Shown here piece by piece: positions 1-10,331 of a stretch of 64,000 nucleotides of DNA (position 1 is the first letter of the stretch; each line of letters starts with the position of its first letter). The notes under the pieces are model-generated. The model did no database searches. It was given only the letters and a program-made list of their open reading frames with translations, and was not told the origin of the DNA. A program made the position numbers and the translations under genes. Origin of the DNA: Planctomycetales bacterium (GTDB taxonomy: Bacteria > Planctomycetota > Planctomycetia > Planctomycetales > Planctomycetaceae); the NCBI GenBank assembly GCA_026400835.1, contig JAPLOA010000088.1, positions 150,338-214,337 on the forward strand, read 5' to 3'.

Positions 1-8
1 GGGAGCCC

Positions 9-3000
9 GTGTCGACAATTGCCGCCGCCGATATCCCGGTCAATGAGACTCCGCCTGAGTTGGTCTGTATTCGCGAACAGCTTCTCGCTATCGCCGAACT
101 GCTGCCTCTGCAGGGGCCGATTACCGCGTTTGCGTTTCTGAACCCTTTGCAGGGAATGGAAGATCAGCCATTCGTCGAAGCCCTGGGACAGGTCTCTCAG
201 ATTTACGGTTGCGAGCCTTTTCTGTCCGAGACTCGCTATCGTCAGAAAATGGCGCGAGGCCGAATCACGGTCGACGATCTGCGCGAGATACTGCGAGAGG
301 AGAATCCCGGGGAAGCAGATGTTCGCATCGGCGGAATCGTCGGCCTGATTGATCTGCGTTTGAGCATGTTGCAACACTCGGTAACACCGGGCAATCAGAA
401 CGAACTGCGTTGGACGATTGCTGAATCCGATGCGCTAAGGCGGTTTCGGACGGAGATGACTCACGAGGTTCGCGACCGTCTGCTGGAACAGACGCAGCAC
501 TGGATTATGCGTGACCTGAGATCACCGGGTGAGCCGAGCCCGACAACCGATCATCCGGAAATCGCCGGTATCGTTCAGGAAGTTGTTTCAAATTTTGGCA
601 GAAGCAACATCGAACGATGGTCAGACGAAACGTGGGAGCAGGTTTCGCTCGACTTACTCTGGAAGATTATTCAACAGCGAATCAGCACCACGCCAGCTCC
701 TCGCAGAACCATGCACCGGGAAGTCCGACATCGTGACCTGCTGCTGGACGTGATCCGTGAAGACACCGACATCCTTGTGCATGAAGTTCTGATCCGTTTC
801 TGTGCCGCCTATCTGGATCAGGGTTATGCACAGTGGAGACTTCCAGATCGTGATGCCGGGTTTCTCGCATCATTCTGTACGCTGCTTCGGTCTGGCGGGT
901 TTGGAAATCGACGCTGGATGCGATCGTTGGCTTCTGAGCTGGAGAGATTACAGGCCGGCAGTATTACTCCCTTGCAGTCCATCGCCGATTCTCTCCGCCA
1001 ACTCGGAGTGGAAGATGGCGAGCGGAATGAGTTTCTTCGCAATTCCTTGCTGGCGTTGCGAGGCTGGGCTGGCATGATCTGGCAGACCGAAATCCGTCCG
1101 GATCGCGTGTATCGTTATTCGCCGCCGGGAACGCTGATCGAATTTGTCGCCGTCAGACTTCTGTTGGATCGTCTTGCTGCAGCAAGTGTTTCCAGAGAGG
1201 TGATCGACTTCCGCAGACCGTTGAACGAACTCCGCGCGTCTTTGCGAGCATCTCTGCATGCGGCGAATGGAAATTCGACGAACGATCAGAGAGCCTACCA
1301 GATGCTTCAACTGGCTCAGATTCATGGATGGTCATCTCAAACTCTCGCGGAATTATCGCAGGCTAAATGGACAGAATTGATCGCGGAGGTTGATCGCTTC
1401 TCCAGCTTTGAACGCCGCCGAGTTTTCCATTTCGCGTTCGAACGTCAACTGGTTCACAGAGCACTGGACGCAGTTTCAATTCGAGTGGCACAGCCGCCGA
1501 CGAAGCCCGAGACACCTCAACTACAGATTGTGACCTGCATTGATACCCGGGAAGAATCCTTCCGGCGACATCTGGAGGAAGTGGCCCCGGACGTAGAAAC
1601 GTTTGGCAATGCCGGGTTCTTCTGCGTGCCGATGTATTATCGCGGTGCGGCAGAAGCACACTTTACCGCGCTTTGTCCCATCGTGGTGATGCCGAAAAAC
1701 TGGATCGTGGAAGACGTCGTTTACGCTCTGGAAGATTCCCATCGTCAGCGAGCAACCGCGCGACGCCTGCTGGGAAGTGCGTCGCATCATTTCGACGCGG
1801 GGACTCGACGTTCGCTCAGCGGGGCTGTCCTGACGGCGCTTCTGGGCCCCCTGGCCACGGTACCTTTGCTGGGGCGAATTCTGTTTCCACGATTCGCGGC
1901 AAAAATGCACCGAACGGCTCGACGCTTCGTCGCACCACCCGCGGTCACTCGACTACGTTTGGAGCGAGCGGAAGGAGCTCCTGCCGGTCCGGATGATGAG
2001 GGAATCGGCTTCACACTTTCAGAAATGGTCAACATCTCTGAACGATCTCTGCGAGACATCGGGCTGATCTCAAATTTTGCTCGACTGGTTATGTTTCTGG
2101 GTCATGGTTCCAACTGCCTCAATAATCCTCACGAGTCGGCCTATCACTGCGGTGCCTGTTCCGGCAGCGCGGGGGGCGCGAATGCGCGAGCACTGGCAGC
2201 AATGCTGAACGATGTTCGCGTGCGTCGACAATTGAAGGAACGAGGACTGGAGATCCCGGAAGAGACTTACTTCATCGGCGGATTGCACAACACAGGCTCG
2301 GAAGAGATAACCTTCTTCGACCTCGAACTGCTGCCAACATCTCATGTCCGATCATTGCGACTGGCGCGAGATTTGTTTAGCCGGGTTGCCGAACGGAATG
2401 CTCACGAGCGATGTCGACGCTTTGAATCAGCACCACTGGATCTGACGGCTTCTGAAGCGTTGTTGCATGTTCAGGAACGAACAGAAGATCTTGCACAAAC
2501 TCGGCCGGAGTATGGAAACTGCACGAACGCCATGTGTTTTGTTGGCCGTCGCAGTCGTATTCGAGGATTGTATCTGGATCGGCGATCGTTCCTGATGTCG
2601 TATGACAAATCGCAGGATACGCCCGCCAACATGATCCTGGCTCGAATTCTGGGTGCCGTGATCCCGGTCTGTGAAGGCATCAATATGCTTTACACACTGT
2701 CAGCCATTGACAATCGCGGCTGGGGCTCGGGCACCAAGCTTCCGCACAATGTGACGTCGCTGCTGGGAGTAATGGACGGAGCGGCCAGTGATTTGCGTCC
2801 CGGACTCCCGTGGCAGGGTGTTGACATCCATGAACCCGTGCGACTGCTGTTTGTAGTCGAGACGACTCCGGAAGCCATGCTGCAGATTATGGCCGATAAT
2901 CCCACGGTGGGTCGCATCTGTCGCAACGGCTGGGCACAGTTGGCTGTGCTTGATCCGGACTCATCGAGAATCCAGCGATTCATTGGCGGAAAGTTCGAAG

Positions 3001-3128
3001 ACTACTCACCAACATCAACCGAACTGGCGTCTGCTGATTCATCACTCGAGTGGTATCGCGGTTGGCGCGACCATCTGAACTTCGCGCTGATTCGAACTAC
3101 TGGAGGAGTTCCGGCTGCTTCTTCGTAG
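9..3128 (+). CDS. dabA: DabA-type inorganic carbon transporter subunit (DUF2309)
   Basis: This is the large cytoplasmic, carbonic-anhydrase-like subunit of a DAB dissolved inorganic carbon accumulation complex. The family is thought to hydrate CO2 vectorially, driven by a membrane ion-translocating partner. The zinc-site pattern is visible: TCIDTREE puts Cys510 and Asp512, HGSNC gives His699 and HCGACSG gives Cys714. The His-Cys spacing of 15 equals that of the characterised Halothiobacillus protein. At 1039 residues it is longer than many homologues but has the usual start (LLPxQGPIT, LNPLQGMEDQPF). The GTG at position 9 is used because the N-terminus aligns with the family; a start before the window edge is not excluded. 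The next gene follows after 88 bases and encodes the expected membrane partner. Confidence 0.93.
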   Translation: MSTIAAADIPVNETPPELVCIREQLLAIAELLPLQGPITAFAFLNPLQGMEDQPFVEALGQVSQIYGCEPFLSETRYRQKMARGRITVDDLREILREENPGEADVRIGGIVGLIDLRLSMLQHSVTPGNQNELRWTIAESDALRRFRTEMTHEVRDRLLEQTQHWIMRDLRSPGEPSPTTDHPEIAGIVQEVVSNFGRSNIERWSDETWEQVSLDLLWKIIQQRISTTPAPRRTMHREVRHRDLLLDVIREDTDILVHEVLIRFCAAYLDQGYAQWRLPDRDAGFLASFCTLLRSGGFGNRRWMRSLASELERLQAGSITPLQSIADSLRQLGVEDGERNEFLRNSLLALRGWAGMIWQTEIRPDRVYRYSPPGTLIEFVAVRLLLDRLAAASVSREVIDFRRPLNELRASLRASLHAANGNSTNDQRAYQMLQLAQIHGWSSQTLAELSQAKWTELIAEVDRFSSFERRRVFHFAFERQLVHRALDAVSIRVAQPPTKPETPQLQIVTCIDTREESFRRHLEEVAPDVETFGNAGFFCVPMYYRGAAEAHFTALCPIVVMPKNWIVEDVVYALEDSHRQRATARRLLGSASHHFDAGTRRSLSGAVLTALLGPLATVPLLGRILFPRFAAKMHRTARRFVAPPAVTRLRLERAEGAPAGPDDEGIGFTLSEMVNISERSLRDIGLISNFARLVMFLGHGSNCLNNPHESAYHCGACSGSAGGANARALAAMLNDVRVRRQLKERGLEIPEETYFIGGLHNTGSEEITFFDLELLPTSHVRSLRLARDLFSRVAERNAHERCRRFESAPLDLTASEALLHVQERTEDLAQTRPEYGNCTNAMCFVGRRSRIRGLYLDRRSFLMSYDKSQDTPANMILARILGAVIPVCEGINMLYTLSAIDNRGWGSGTKLPHNVTSLLGVMDGAASDLRPGLPWQGVDIHEPVRLLFVVETTPEAMLQIMADNPTVGRICRNGWAQLAVLDPDSSRIQRFIGGKFEDYSPTSTELASADSSLEWYRGWRDHLNFALIRTTGGVPAASS

Positions 3129-3231
3129 ATGACACTCCGTCCTTCCTTCCTGAATGGCAGGTTTCGAACTCACACTTTCGCGACTTGCCGCTGACTGATT
3201 TTTCAGAACACATCACTTGCTGCCTACCCTC

Positions 3232-4827
3232 ATGCTCACAATTGCCGGAATTATTGTTGTTGCCGCTCCGTTGCTGCTGCTGGCTGTTTTTGGAATAGCG
3301 ACGCTGCTTCGCATATCGCTGACAGAACGAAACATGGCCAGATTCACCGAGGCATCGACGGTCCTTGGTCTGATCTCGGCTTTGTTCATTCTGGCCGTTA
3401 TGCTGGCGACCAACGAACGCAATGTCTCTGTGGTGCTTGGTGACTGGGTCAGGATCTCCGGATCTCACGCCCATGACCTGTCAGGGCGCGAAGAGCAACA
3501 TGACCACGAGGCCAGGCCCTTAGAGCACCCGTCAGAAAAGACGATGCCGGAAGACAAAGGATCTGACGCCGGGGCAGTCATAAAGAGCGTCAATGAAAAT
3601 GGAGCGACTGAAAAAGAAGTCGCTGAACAAGAGGCTGCAGAAGAAGCAGCAGAAAATGAAGTGGCTCATGCTCCTGTCAGGGACGAGGAATCTCATTCAG
3701 ATCATTTCCACTTTCGTCTGAAGTTCGTGTTCGATCGTCTCAGCGTTCCGTTTGTCATCATGACGTTTGTGTTGTGCGGAGTCATCGCGGCGTTTGCCAG
3801 TCGTTACCTGCATCGCGACGAAGGCTTTCATCGATTCTTTATTTACTTCTCGTTCTTTCAGTTGGGCATGATCCTTTCATCTGTTGCCGGCACGATTGAA
3901 ACTTTGTTCTTTGGCTGGGAGTTGGTTGGACTTTCCTCCGCATTGCTGGTCGCATTCTTTCATGATCGACCGGCCCCGGTGGCTAATGGCCTGCGAGTTT
4001 GGGCGGTCTATCGCGTCGCCGATGCGGCCTTTCTTGTCGCCGCATTGACCCTGCACCATCTCTCCGGGTCCGGAGACTTTGACGGCATCGCCGGTCAGGG
4101 CGACTGGCCGAACGGGACAGCTGTTCTGTCTGAAGGCTCAGCACTCTTCGTCGGTTGCCTGCTGCTGTTTGCTGCAGCCGGAAAGTCGGCACTTGTACCA
4201 TTCTCCGGATGGCTGCCCAGAGCCATGGAAGGTCCCACACCCAGCAGCGCTGTTTTTTACGGTGCGCTGTCGGTGCATCTTGGGGCATTCCTGTTGCTGC
4301 GAGTCAGCTCGCTGCTGGATGAATCGCTGACGCTGCGCATCCTTGTCATCCTGCTGGGATTGATCACGATGATTTATGCCACGATGGTGGCTCGCGTGCA
4401 GACAGACATCAAAAGCAGCCTGGCGTTTTCGTCGTTAACACAAGTCAGCATCATCGTCGTCGAGATCGGCTTTGGGCTGCGTTACATTCCGTTGATTCAT
4501 ATCATTGGCCATGCGTGCCTGAGAACACTGCAACTGATTCGCGCTCCATCTTTGTTGCGGGACTATAACTCGATGATCAATGCCATTGGAGCCTATCTGC
4601 CGGAAGCACGAGCAGGCAATGTGTCTCCCACGATGCGTTCGCGACTCTATCGATTCGCGTTTGATCGCGGAAATCTCGACTCTCTGCTGGATGAATACGT
4701 CGTCCGACCATTCGTTCTGGTTTTCAGCTGGTCTGACCGGATGGAGCATCGCTGGACAACCTGGTTGTCGGGTCAATCAAAGAGCACTGACGACAGCGCG
4801 AATGAAAAAGCAGGAGCAGACGTATGA
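3232..4827 (+). CDS. NuoL-like proton-conducting subunit, DabB-type
   Basis: This polytopic membrane protein of the complex I NuoL / Mrp antiporter family is the expected DabB partner of DabA, carrying the cation flux that energises it. Motifs typical of the proton-conducting module are visible ([45 protein letters not shown]). I chose the ATG at 3232; a TTG at 3217 in the same frame is an alternative, and neither has a clear ribosome site. Unusually, about 90 residues after the first two membrane segments (roughly 3460-3710) form a soluble insert rich in His, Glu and Ala. The stop overlaps the next start as ATGA, so the two are probably translationally coupled. Confidence 0.85.
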   Translation: MLTIAGIIVVAAPLLLLAVFGIATLLRISLTERNMARFTEASTVLGLISALFILAVMLATNERNVSVVLGDWVRISGSHAHDLSGREEQHDHEARPLEHPSEKTMPEDKGSDAGAVIKSVNENGATEKEVAEQEAAEEAAENEVAHAPVRDEESHSDHFHFRLKFVFDRLSVPFVIMTFVLCGVIAAFASRYLHRDEGFHRFFIYFSFFQLGMILSSVAGTIETLFFGWELVGLSSALLVAFFHDRPAPVANGLRVWAVYRVADAAFLVAALTLHHLSGSGDFDGIAGQGDWPNGTAVLSEGSALFVGCLLLFAAAGKSALVPFSGWLPRAMEGPTPSSAVFYGALSVHLGAFLLLRVSSLLDESLTLRILVILLGLITMIYATMVARVQTDIKSSLAFSSLTQVSIIVVEIGFGLRYIPLIHIIGHACLRTLQLIRAPSLLRDYNSMINAIGAYLPEARAGNVSPTMRSRLYRFAFDRGNLDSLLDEYVVRPFVLVFSWSDRMEHRWTTWLSGQSKSTDDSANEKAGADV

Positions 4828-6389
4828 TTCCCGAACTTCACTTTCCATGGCTTGAATGTTCGATTTTACTGCCGCTTTTGGGGGCGGTCGCCTGTGGTTT
4901 GTTGCGAGACCCCGTCAGGTCGCAAAGAGTAGCCGTGATCTGCGGTGTGTTGACCCTGTTCTGCACGACCGGAGAATGGCTCGACTTTGCCCTGATCGGA
5001 TCGTTTGAAGCTCACGACCACTGGGACGTTGTACAATGGTTCTTTCGCAAAGATATCTTTGTGATTGATGAACTGAGTGCACCGTTGCTGCCTCTGACCT
5101 CGTTGTTGTATCTGATGACGATGGTCTCCACGTTAAGGACCAAGCTGGGACGGTTTTCTTTTGGACTGACTCTGGCCTCCGAAGCCATTGCTCTGGGAAC
5201 ACTCAGTTGTCACAGTCCATGGGGAATCATTCTGCTGATGTCACTGAGTGTAGTTCCGCCGTGGCTGGAGCTTTATCGCCGGGGAGCCTCAACGCGAGTA
5301 TTCTCGATTCATATGGGATTGAGTGTGATCCTGCTTGTGATTGGCTGGAGTCTGGTCGATTTCACAGGCGATCAGCCTCGCGCCTCCCTGCTCTCGGCAT
5401 CACTTTTGACGCTCGCCGTACTACTGCGTGCCGGAGCTTGTCCTTTACATCCCTGGATGGCAGATCTTTTTGAGCACGCAACATTGGGCACAGCGTTGCT
5501 GTTTGTGGCACCGATGACCGGAGCGTACGCGGTCATGCATTTAGTTTTTCCAGTGGCTCCTGCCTGGGCGATGCAGAGTATTGCGGTGTTGTCACTGACC
5601 ACTGCCGTTTATGCTGCCGGTATGGCGACGATTCAGACCGACGCCCGACGATTCTTTTGCTTTCTCTTCCTCAGCCATTCCTCGCTGGTTCTTTCGGGCC
5701 TTGAGATTGTCACCACGATTGGACTCACCGGAGCGTTGTGCGTATGGATCTCTGTGGGACTGTCACTGGGCGGTTTCGGCTTGACACTGCGTTCCATGGA
5801 GTCACGAATCGGACGAATTTCACTCAAACGATACCATGGGATGTATGAGCACACGCCAACTTTGGCAGGTTTGTTTTTGTTGACCGGACTGGCCTCAATC
5901 GGCTTTCCCGGCACCATCGGATTCATCGGAATGGAACTGCTGGTAGAAGGAGCTGTTGACGTTTACCCGTTGGTAGGTTTGGCGGTCGTTGTGGCAGCGG
6001 CATTAAACAGCATCGCAATTCTGCGAGCTTATTTCAGGATCTTCACCGGTCGAAAATTCGAGACCTCTGTCATGCTACGTTCGCGTCCTTCGGAACGTTT
6101 TGCTGTTACCGTTCTGACCATTCTGGTTCTGGGAGGAGGTCTTTGGCCGCAACCAGGCGTTGCCTCAAGGCACCATGCTGCAGAAGCATTAATGAAGCTT
6201 CGTCGTCCTCATGAAGAAGTCGCACCTCCGGTCATTGAACCGCAGGATGAGGAAGCTGAAGACGAAGTCCTGCCAGCAGAAACCGCGAAGCAGCATGCAG
6301 AGAATCAGAATCAGCCAACGACACCGCAAAGAACACCAACAGAGTTGAGGGATCAGGTCGCTTTGATCCAGGTCCGGGGCGATCCGTAA
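4824..6389 (+). CDS. NuoM/NuoN-like proton-conducting membrane protein
   Basis: This is a second antiporter-like subunit of the NuoL/M/N family, about 14 hydrophobic segments long, starting four bases inside the previous gene. [19 protein letters not shown] matches the conserved PLHxWLPDAH-type loop, and [14 protein letters not shown] matches the later membrane loop of NuoM-like proteins. The last 60 or so residues are hydrophilic and rich in Glu and Gln. The overlap with the NuoL-like gene and the position after dabA suggest one complex with two ion-conducting subunits rather than the single DabB of the best-studied systems. A pairing as a stand-alone Mrp-like antiporter is possible but less likely given the gene order. 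Function is inferred from family and context. Confidence 0.8.
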   Translation: MIPELHFPWLECSILLPLLGAVACGLLRDPVRSQRVAVICGVLTLFCTTGEWLDFALIGSFEAHDHWDVVQWFFRKDIFVIDELSAPLLPLTSLLYLMTMVSTLRTKLGRFSFGLTLASEAIALGTLSCHSPWGIILLMSLSVVPPWLELYRRGASTRVFSIHMGLSVILLVIGWSLVDFTGDQPRASLLSASLLTLAVLLRAGACPLHPWMADLFEHATLGTALLFVAPMTGAYAVMHLVFPVAPAWAMQSIAVLSLTTAVYAAGMATIQTDARRFFCFLFLSHSSLVLSGLEIVTTIGLTGALCVWISVGLSLGGFGLTLRSMESRIGRISLKRYHGMYEHTPTLAGLFLLTGLASIGFPGTIGFIGMELLVEGAVDVYPLVGLAVVVAAALNSIAILRAYFRIFTGRKFETSVMLRSRPSERFAVTVLTILVLGGGLWPQPGVASRHHAAEALMKLRRPHEEVAPPVIEPQDEEAEDEVLPAETAKQHAENQNQPTTPQRTPTELRDQVALIQVRGDP

Positions 6390-6564
6390 CGTCCGTATGC
6401 CCGCGCAACGCTGTTCTTCCAACGCTGGAAGGCAGCCGCCGGAGTCGGAGCAGAACGTCATCAGCTGATGGCATCTGACATCCGATGGACATAACATTTC
6501 TTATCGCCGTAGTCGCCCGGCATTCAAAGCGAATATAATTCTCACCTGTTTGGGAGCAAAATAA

Positions 6565-8559
6565 ATGAGTCAGGAAAATCGTATCCCCCGTGGCAACGCC
6601 GACGGGTTTGTCAGATACCTCAAGAACGACATGATCTCAGGATTACTTGTCTTCTTGATCGCTCTTCCGCTTTGCGTTGGCATCGCGCTGGCGTCCGGAT
6701 TTCCTCCGTTGGCCGGCATCTTTACCGCCATTGCAGGAGCGATTGTCACGACGTTTATCAGTAACTCCGAGATGACGATCAAGGGTCCGGCGGCAGGGTT
6801 GATCGTAATTGTGTTGGGATGCGTGGAAGACTTCGGTGGCAATGGGATGTCTGGCGGTTGGTCCGACCAGGACATGTTCGCCTACAAGGCAGCTTTGGCA
6901 GTCGGAGTTGTTGCAGCGATCTTTCAGATTCTGTTTGGGTTGTTTCGAGCCGGGATTCTCGGTGAGTTTTTCCCGGGAACCGTTGTCCATGGGATGCTGG
7001 CGGCTATCGGCGTCATAATTATTGCCAAGCAGGTACCGGTTGCCCTCGGGATCACAGAAGCCAAAGGCGGTCCGCTGTCACTGTTGAAGCAGATTCCCGA
7101 ATTCGTGATGCACGCAAATCCGGCGATCGCCCTGATCGGCCTGATCAGTCTGCTGATTATGTTTCTGTGGCCGATAGTTCGAAGTCGTTTCAGTGTATTG
7201 AAACCCATTCCATCGCACTTGATCGTGCTTCTGGTTGCCGTTCCACTGGGAATGTATCTGGAGCTGACATCGGCTCATGAGTACCAGATGTTCAGCCAGG
7301 AATACAAACTGGGTGAACAGTATCTCGTCAAAATGCCGGGCCGTATCTTCGGCATGTTTGATGAAATTCAGTCCCCAAATTTTTCGGTGCTGAATCAGTT
7401 CAAGGCGTGGAAGTGGATCCTGATGTTCTTCATGATCGGAAGTCTTGAATCTTTGCTGAGTGCGAAAGCGGTTGACCTGCTGGACCCATGGAAACGCAAG
7501 ACCAACATGAACCGGGATATGCTGGCAGTGGGAGTTGCGAATCTGGGAGCGGCGATGGTCGGCGGACTCCCCATGATCTCAGAAATTGTGCGCAGCAAGT
7601 CGAACATTGACAACGGTGCGAGAACACGATTTGCCAACATGTGGCACGGGATCTTTCTGCTGTTGTGTGTGGGGCTGATTCCCACAATCCTGCACCGCAT
7701 TCCGCTCGCGGCTCTGGCAGCGATGCTGGTCTATACCGGAACAAGACTTGCGCATCCGAATGAATTCCGAAACGTTTACCGCATCGGCAAAGAACAACTT
7801 CTGATCTTCGTCGTGACGCTGGTGGTCGTGCTGGCGACAGACCTCCTGATTGGCGTTGCGGCGGGTATCATCCTGAAGATGTTCCTGCACGTGGCGAACG
7901 GCGTTCCACTTCGATCGTTCTTCAAAGCGTATCTGGATGTTGAAGATGTGGATGAAAACACGAGCCGGATTATCGCCCGGGAATCCGCCATCTTCAGTAA
8001 CTGGATTCCTTTCAAACGCCAGATTGAGGACATTGGTCTGGTCCAGAAGCGAAATCTGATCGTCGACCTTTCCGGGGCTACGCTCGTTGATGCCAGTGTG
8101 ATGGAAAAACTTGAAGAACTCGTTCACGACTTCGAACAGGTCGGTCTCAAGCTTGAACTGAAGGGGCTGGATGAGCTGAGGGCACTGTCGCCGAACGTTC
8201 ACTCGGCAAGAATACGAGGTCTTACTCCGGTTCGCAGAATGACGTTGGTCACAGACCCCGAACTAGCTGCAAGATTGGCAAAGGAGTTCGTCCAGATGGG
8301 GGCAACGGGTTACACCGAAACGCCTTGCTTCGGCGTCGGTCGGCGGCATGTCGACTCTGATGTGATTATCCCTCAGGCGCAGACTCGACTGGAGATCATT
8401 CTCCCGTTCGAAACCTGTGAGCATGTTGTTGAGTACCTTCGGACGAGTATCATGCCTATCAATCACATAACCGTGTGTATTGAAACGGTGGAAGTCGCAC
8501 GAATTACGTCATTCGTTTCCACAGCTGAGATCGGCATGATGCAAAAGTCCGGACATTAG
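6565..8559 (+). CDS. SulP anion/bicarbonate transporter with STAS and P-II-like domains
   Basis: This 664-residue SulP-family transporter probably moves bicarbonate or another anion, judging by its place after the DAB genes. The N-terminal 440 residues are the membrane domain ([21 protein letters not shown] opening, [22 protein letters not shown]). Residues about 495-555 resemble a STAS domain ([21 protein letters not shown]). Residues about 557-655 look like a P-II signalling domain: [17 protein letters not shown] resembles the GxxGxTxxxVxGxGxR stretch and RLEIILPF the following strand. P-II and P-II-like proteins such as SbtB and CPII regulate carbon uptake in other bacteria. A GGGAG site lies just before the ATG, and 175 bases separate it from the previous gene. 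Confidence 0.87.
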   Translation: MSQENRIPRGNADGFVRYLKNDMISGLLVFLIALPLCVGIALASGFPPLAGIFTAIAGAIVTTFISNSEMTIKGPAAGLIVIVLGCVEDFGGNGMSGGWSDQDMFAYKAALAVGVVAAIFQILFGLFRAGILGEFFPGTVVHGMLAAIGVIIIAKQVPVALGITEAKGGPLSLLKQIPEFVMHANPAIALIGLISLLIMFLWPIVRSRFSVLKPIPSHLIVLLVAVPLGMYLELTSAHEYQMFSQEYKLGEQYLVKMPGRIFGMFDEIQSPNFSVLNQFKAWKWILMFFMIGSLESLLSAKAVDLLDPWKRKTNMNRDMLAVGVANLGAAMVGGLPMISEIVRSKSNIDNGARTRFANMWHGIFLLLCVGLIPTILHRIPLAALAAMLVYTGTRLAHPNEFRNVYRIGKEQLLIFVVTLVVVLATDLLIGVAAGIILKMFLHVANGVPLRSFFKAYLDVEDVDENTSRIIARESAIFSNWIPFKRQIEDIGLVQKRNLIVDLSGATLVDASVMEKLEELVHDFEQVGLKLELKGLDELRALSPNVHSARIRGLTPVRRMTLVTDPELAARLAKEFVQMGATGYTETPCFGVGRRHVDSDVIIPQAQTRLEIILPFETCEHVVEYLRTSIMPINHITVCIETVEVARITSFVSTAEIGMMQKSGH

Positions 8560-9163
8560 TGGTCAGCGGATGAGCCAGTTTTTATCTGGCGGCGGATCCT
8601 GCGAATATCGCAAATGGATTCGTGCAGGGAACACTTCTGTCTCCGCTGTTGATTTAGCATCCGGATCAGGCGTTCACGCCTGATGCGGAGCGGCGACTCT
8701 GGAACACCGGGTACGTTCCACGGCCTGCGACCAACTCTCTGCTGGCATTCGGCCGAATGCCAGCTTTTTGTGGCGTCACTCGTTGCCGCATAATCCCATG
8801 GACCGCAGGCTTCTGCTTGTCTTTGCACTGCACGGGCCTGGTTCTGCGCGGAGCGAACTGAAAAACTCCGCAGGAAGACTCGTCGCATCAAAAGTGCACG
8901 CGCAGCGTTTTCAACGCTAAAACGAGGACTTCCCACGCCTCGACCATCAAATTAGACTTCAGGTCGAGGAACCGAACGGACCAGGGACAATCGAGTTCAT
9001 TTGGCATGTATTGACAGTGCCTTGAACAGGCAAGCTGGAGCCGGACAGTAAATGGGGTCCACAGGGGAATGCTCTCCGGAAAACGGCCACCTGCTCCAAG
9101 CCCTCGACCGGTAAATCAACGCAGTCGCGAATACCAGGTTTGCGCGAAAAGATTGGATGCGAG
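8560..9163 (+). other. Intergenic region without a supported gene
   Basis: About 600 bases lie between the SulP gene and the next start. A minus-strand frame of 126 codons crosses it, but it is Arg- and Ser-rich, has no domain signature and ends inside the SulP stop region, so I do not call it. The region holds a strong palindrome described separately. No promoter could be named with confidence. Confidence 0.5.
8641..8690. repeat. Nested intergenic palindrome
   Basis: An 8-bp perfect inverted repeat, ATCAGGCG at 8665-8672 and CGCCTGAT at 8677-8684, encloses the loop TTCA. An outer CTCCGC at 8641-8646 pairs with GCGGAG at 8685-8690. No T tract follows, so it looks like a REP-type element rather than an intrinsic terminator. 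Confidence 0.55.
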
Positions 9164-10051
9164 ATGACGACGCGACGTAATATGATGATAACTCTGCTGA
9201 CTGCATTTGCTCTTCTCTGCGCTTTCGTGGCTCCGGTTCAAGCTTATGACCGTGATGCGGGTTTTGTTGAACACGAAGTGCAGTCGGCGTTCTCGCATAT
9301 TCGCATCCGCCGGAACGGCTATGTGCGTACTATGATCTTTGTACGTGACAACGGCGAAGAAGCATGGGAGAGTCAGATGAACCTGAAGTCTCCTCATGTT
9401 TTGAAATTCACCTATCTGCAGCACATGTTTGCCAACTACCTGCTGCAACCCAAACAGAGCAAAGTGCTGATCGTAGGGCTCGGTGGTGGATCGATGGTGC
9501 ATTTTCTGCAAAAGCATGACCCAACTGTGGCTGTGGATGCTGTCGAAATCGACCCGGTGGTTGTGCAACTGGCTGAACGTTTTTTCAACCTGAAGCCACA
9601 GAAGAATGTGAAGCTGATTGTAGCTGATGGGTTTGAATACTTTAAGAAGACGCAAACAAAATATGACACGATCTACATGGACGCATTTCTAAAGCCGTCT
9701 GCGGAAACAGATGAGACTGGTGTGCCGTTGCAACTGCGAACAATTCAGTTCTACCAGCAATTGCAGAGTCGGCTGACGGATGGTGGTTGCGTTGTTTTTA
9801 ATATCAATCCTCACGCGGGACTCGATGAAGATCTTAAGACGATCACCAAAGCGTTTCCGCAGACTTATGTTTTCAGTCTGCCGAATTCTGAAGGAGTAGT
9901 CGCGGTCGGTTCAATGCTTCCGGAACGCCGCGAACTGGACGCTCTCCGCGAAGCTGGCACTGCGATGGATAAGCGGTTCAAAGCCAGCTTTTCCTTTGAA
10001 GCTGTTGCCTCTCGACTGCGGAAACCGATCGTGATTAAGGACGGCGAGTAG
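9164..10051 (+). CDS. Exported spermidine-synthase-like SAM-dependent enzyme
   Basis: The first 28 residues form a Sec-type signal peptide (MTTRRNMM, a hydrophobic run ending in FVAPVQA). A Rossmann-fold methyltransferase/aminopropyltransferase domain follows: VLIVGLGGGSMVHFLQ is the glycine-rich cofactor loop and VDAVEIDPVVVQLAERFF the acidic-loop strand, as in spermidine synthase relatives. The ATG at 9164 is preferred over the TTG at 9140 because it places the basic residues right before the hydrophobic core. At about 295 residues it has the size of a full spermidine synthase domain. Its substrate is unknown, and it could be a non-polyamine member of the family. It stands alone, with about 280 bases to the next gene. 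Confidence 0.8.
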   Translation: MTTRRNMMITLLTAFALLCAFVAPVQAYDRDAGFVEHEVQSAFSHIRIRRNGYVRTMIFVRDNGEEAWESQMNLKSPHVLKFTYLQHMFANYLLQPKQSKVLIVGLGGGSMVHFLQKHDPTVAVDAVEIDPVVVQLAERFFNLKPQKNVKLIVADGFEYFKKTQTKYDTIYMDAFLKPSAETDETGVPLQLRTIQFYQQLQSRLTDGGCVVFNINPHAGLDEDLKTITKAFPQTYVFSLPNSEGVVAVGSMLPERRELDALREAGTAMDKRFKASFSFEAVASRLRKPIVIKDGE

Positions 10052-10331
10052 ATCTGTAGAAAGACGGCCATTAGAGGAATCATGCCCTGGAAGTTCAGTC
10101 GGACAGGAATGTCCAACGTACTGAGCAAATCCTGCAGTGGTCCAACTGCAGGAACACTGCATGCCCGGCACTGCAGCGTTGGTGATGGTCACTCCGAGAA
10201 AGCCTGAAACACAGAAAAAACCATCTCTTTTTGAGTGGTTTCGCCGTTCAGCAATTCGTGTGATTGAACGGCACGGCATTTGATTAGTCCCTCTGTGAAA
10301 CCCATTTGTGTGTTCGCAGAGGAGATGAAAC

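Noticed and set aside
8556..8936. A 126-codon minus-strand frame after the SulP gene
   Set aside because: Arg/Ser-rich translation, no domain, overlaps the SulP stop and a palindrome.
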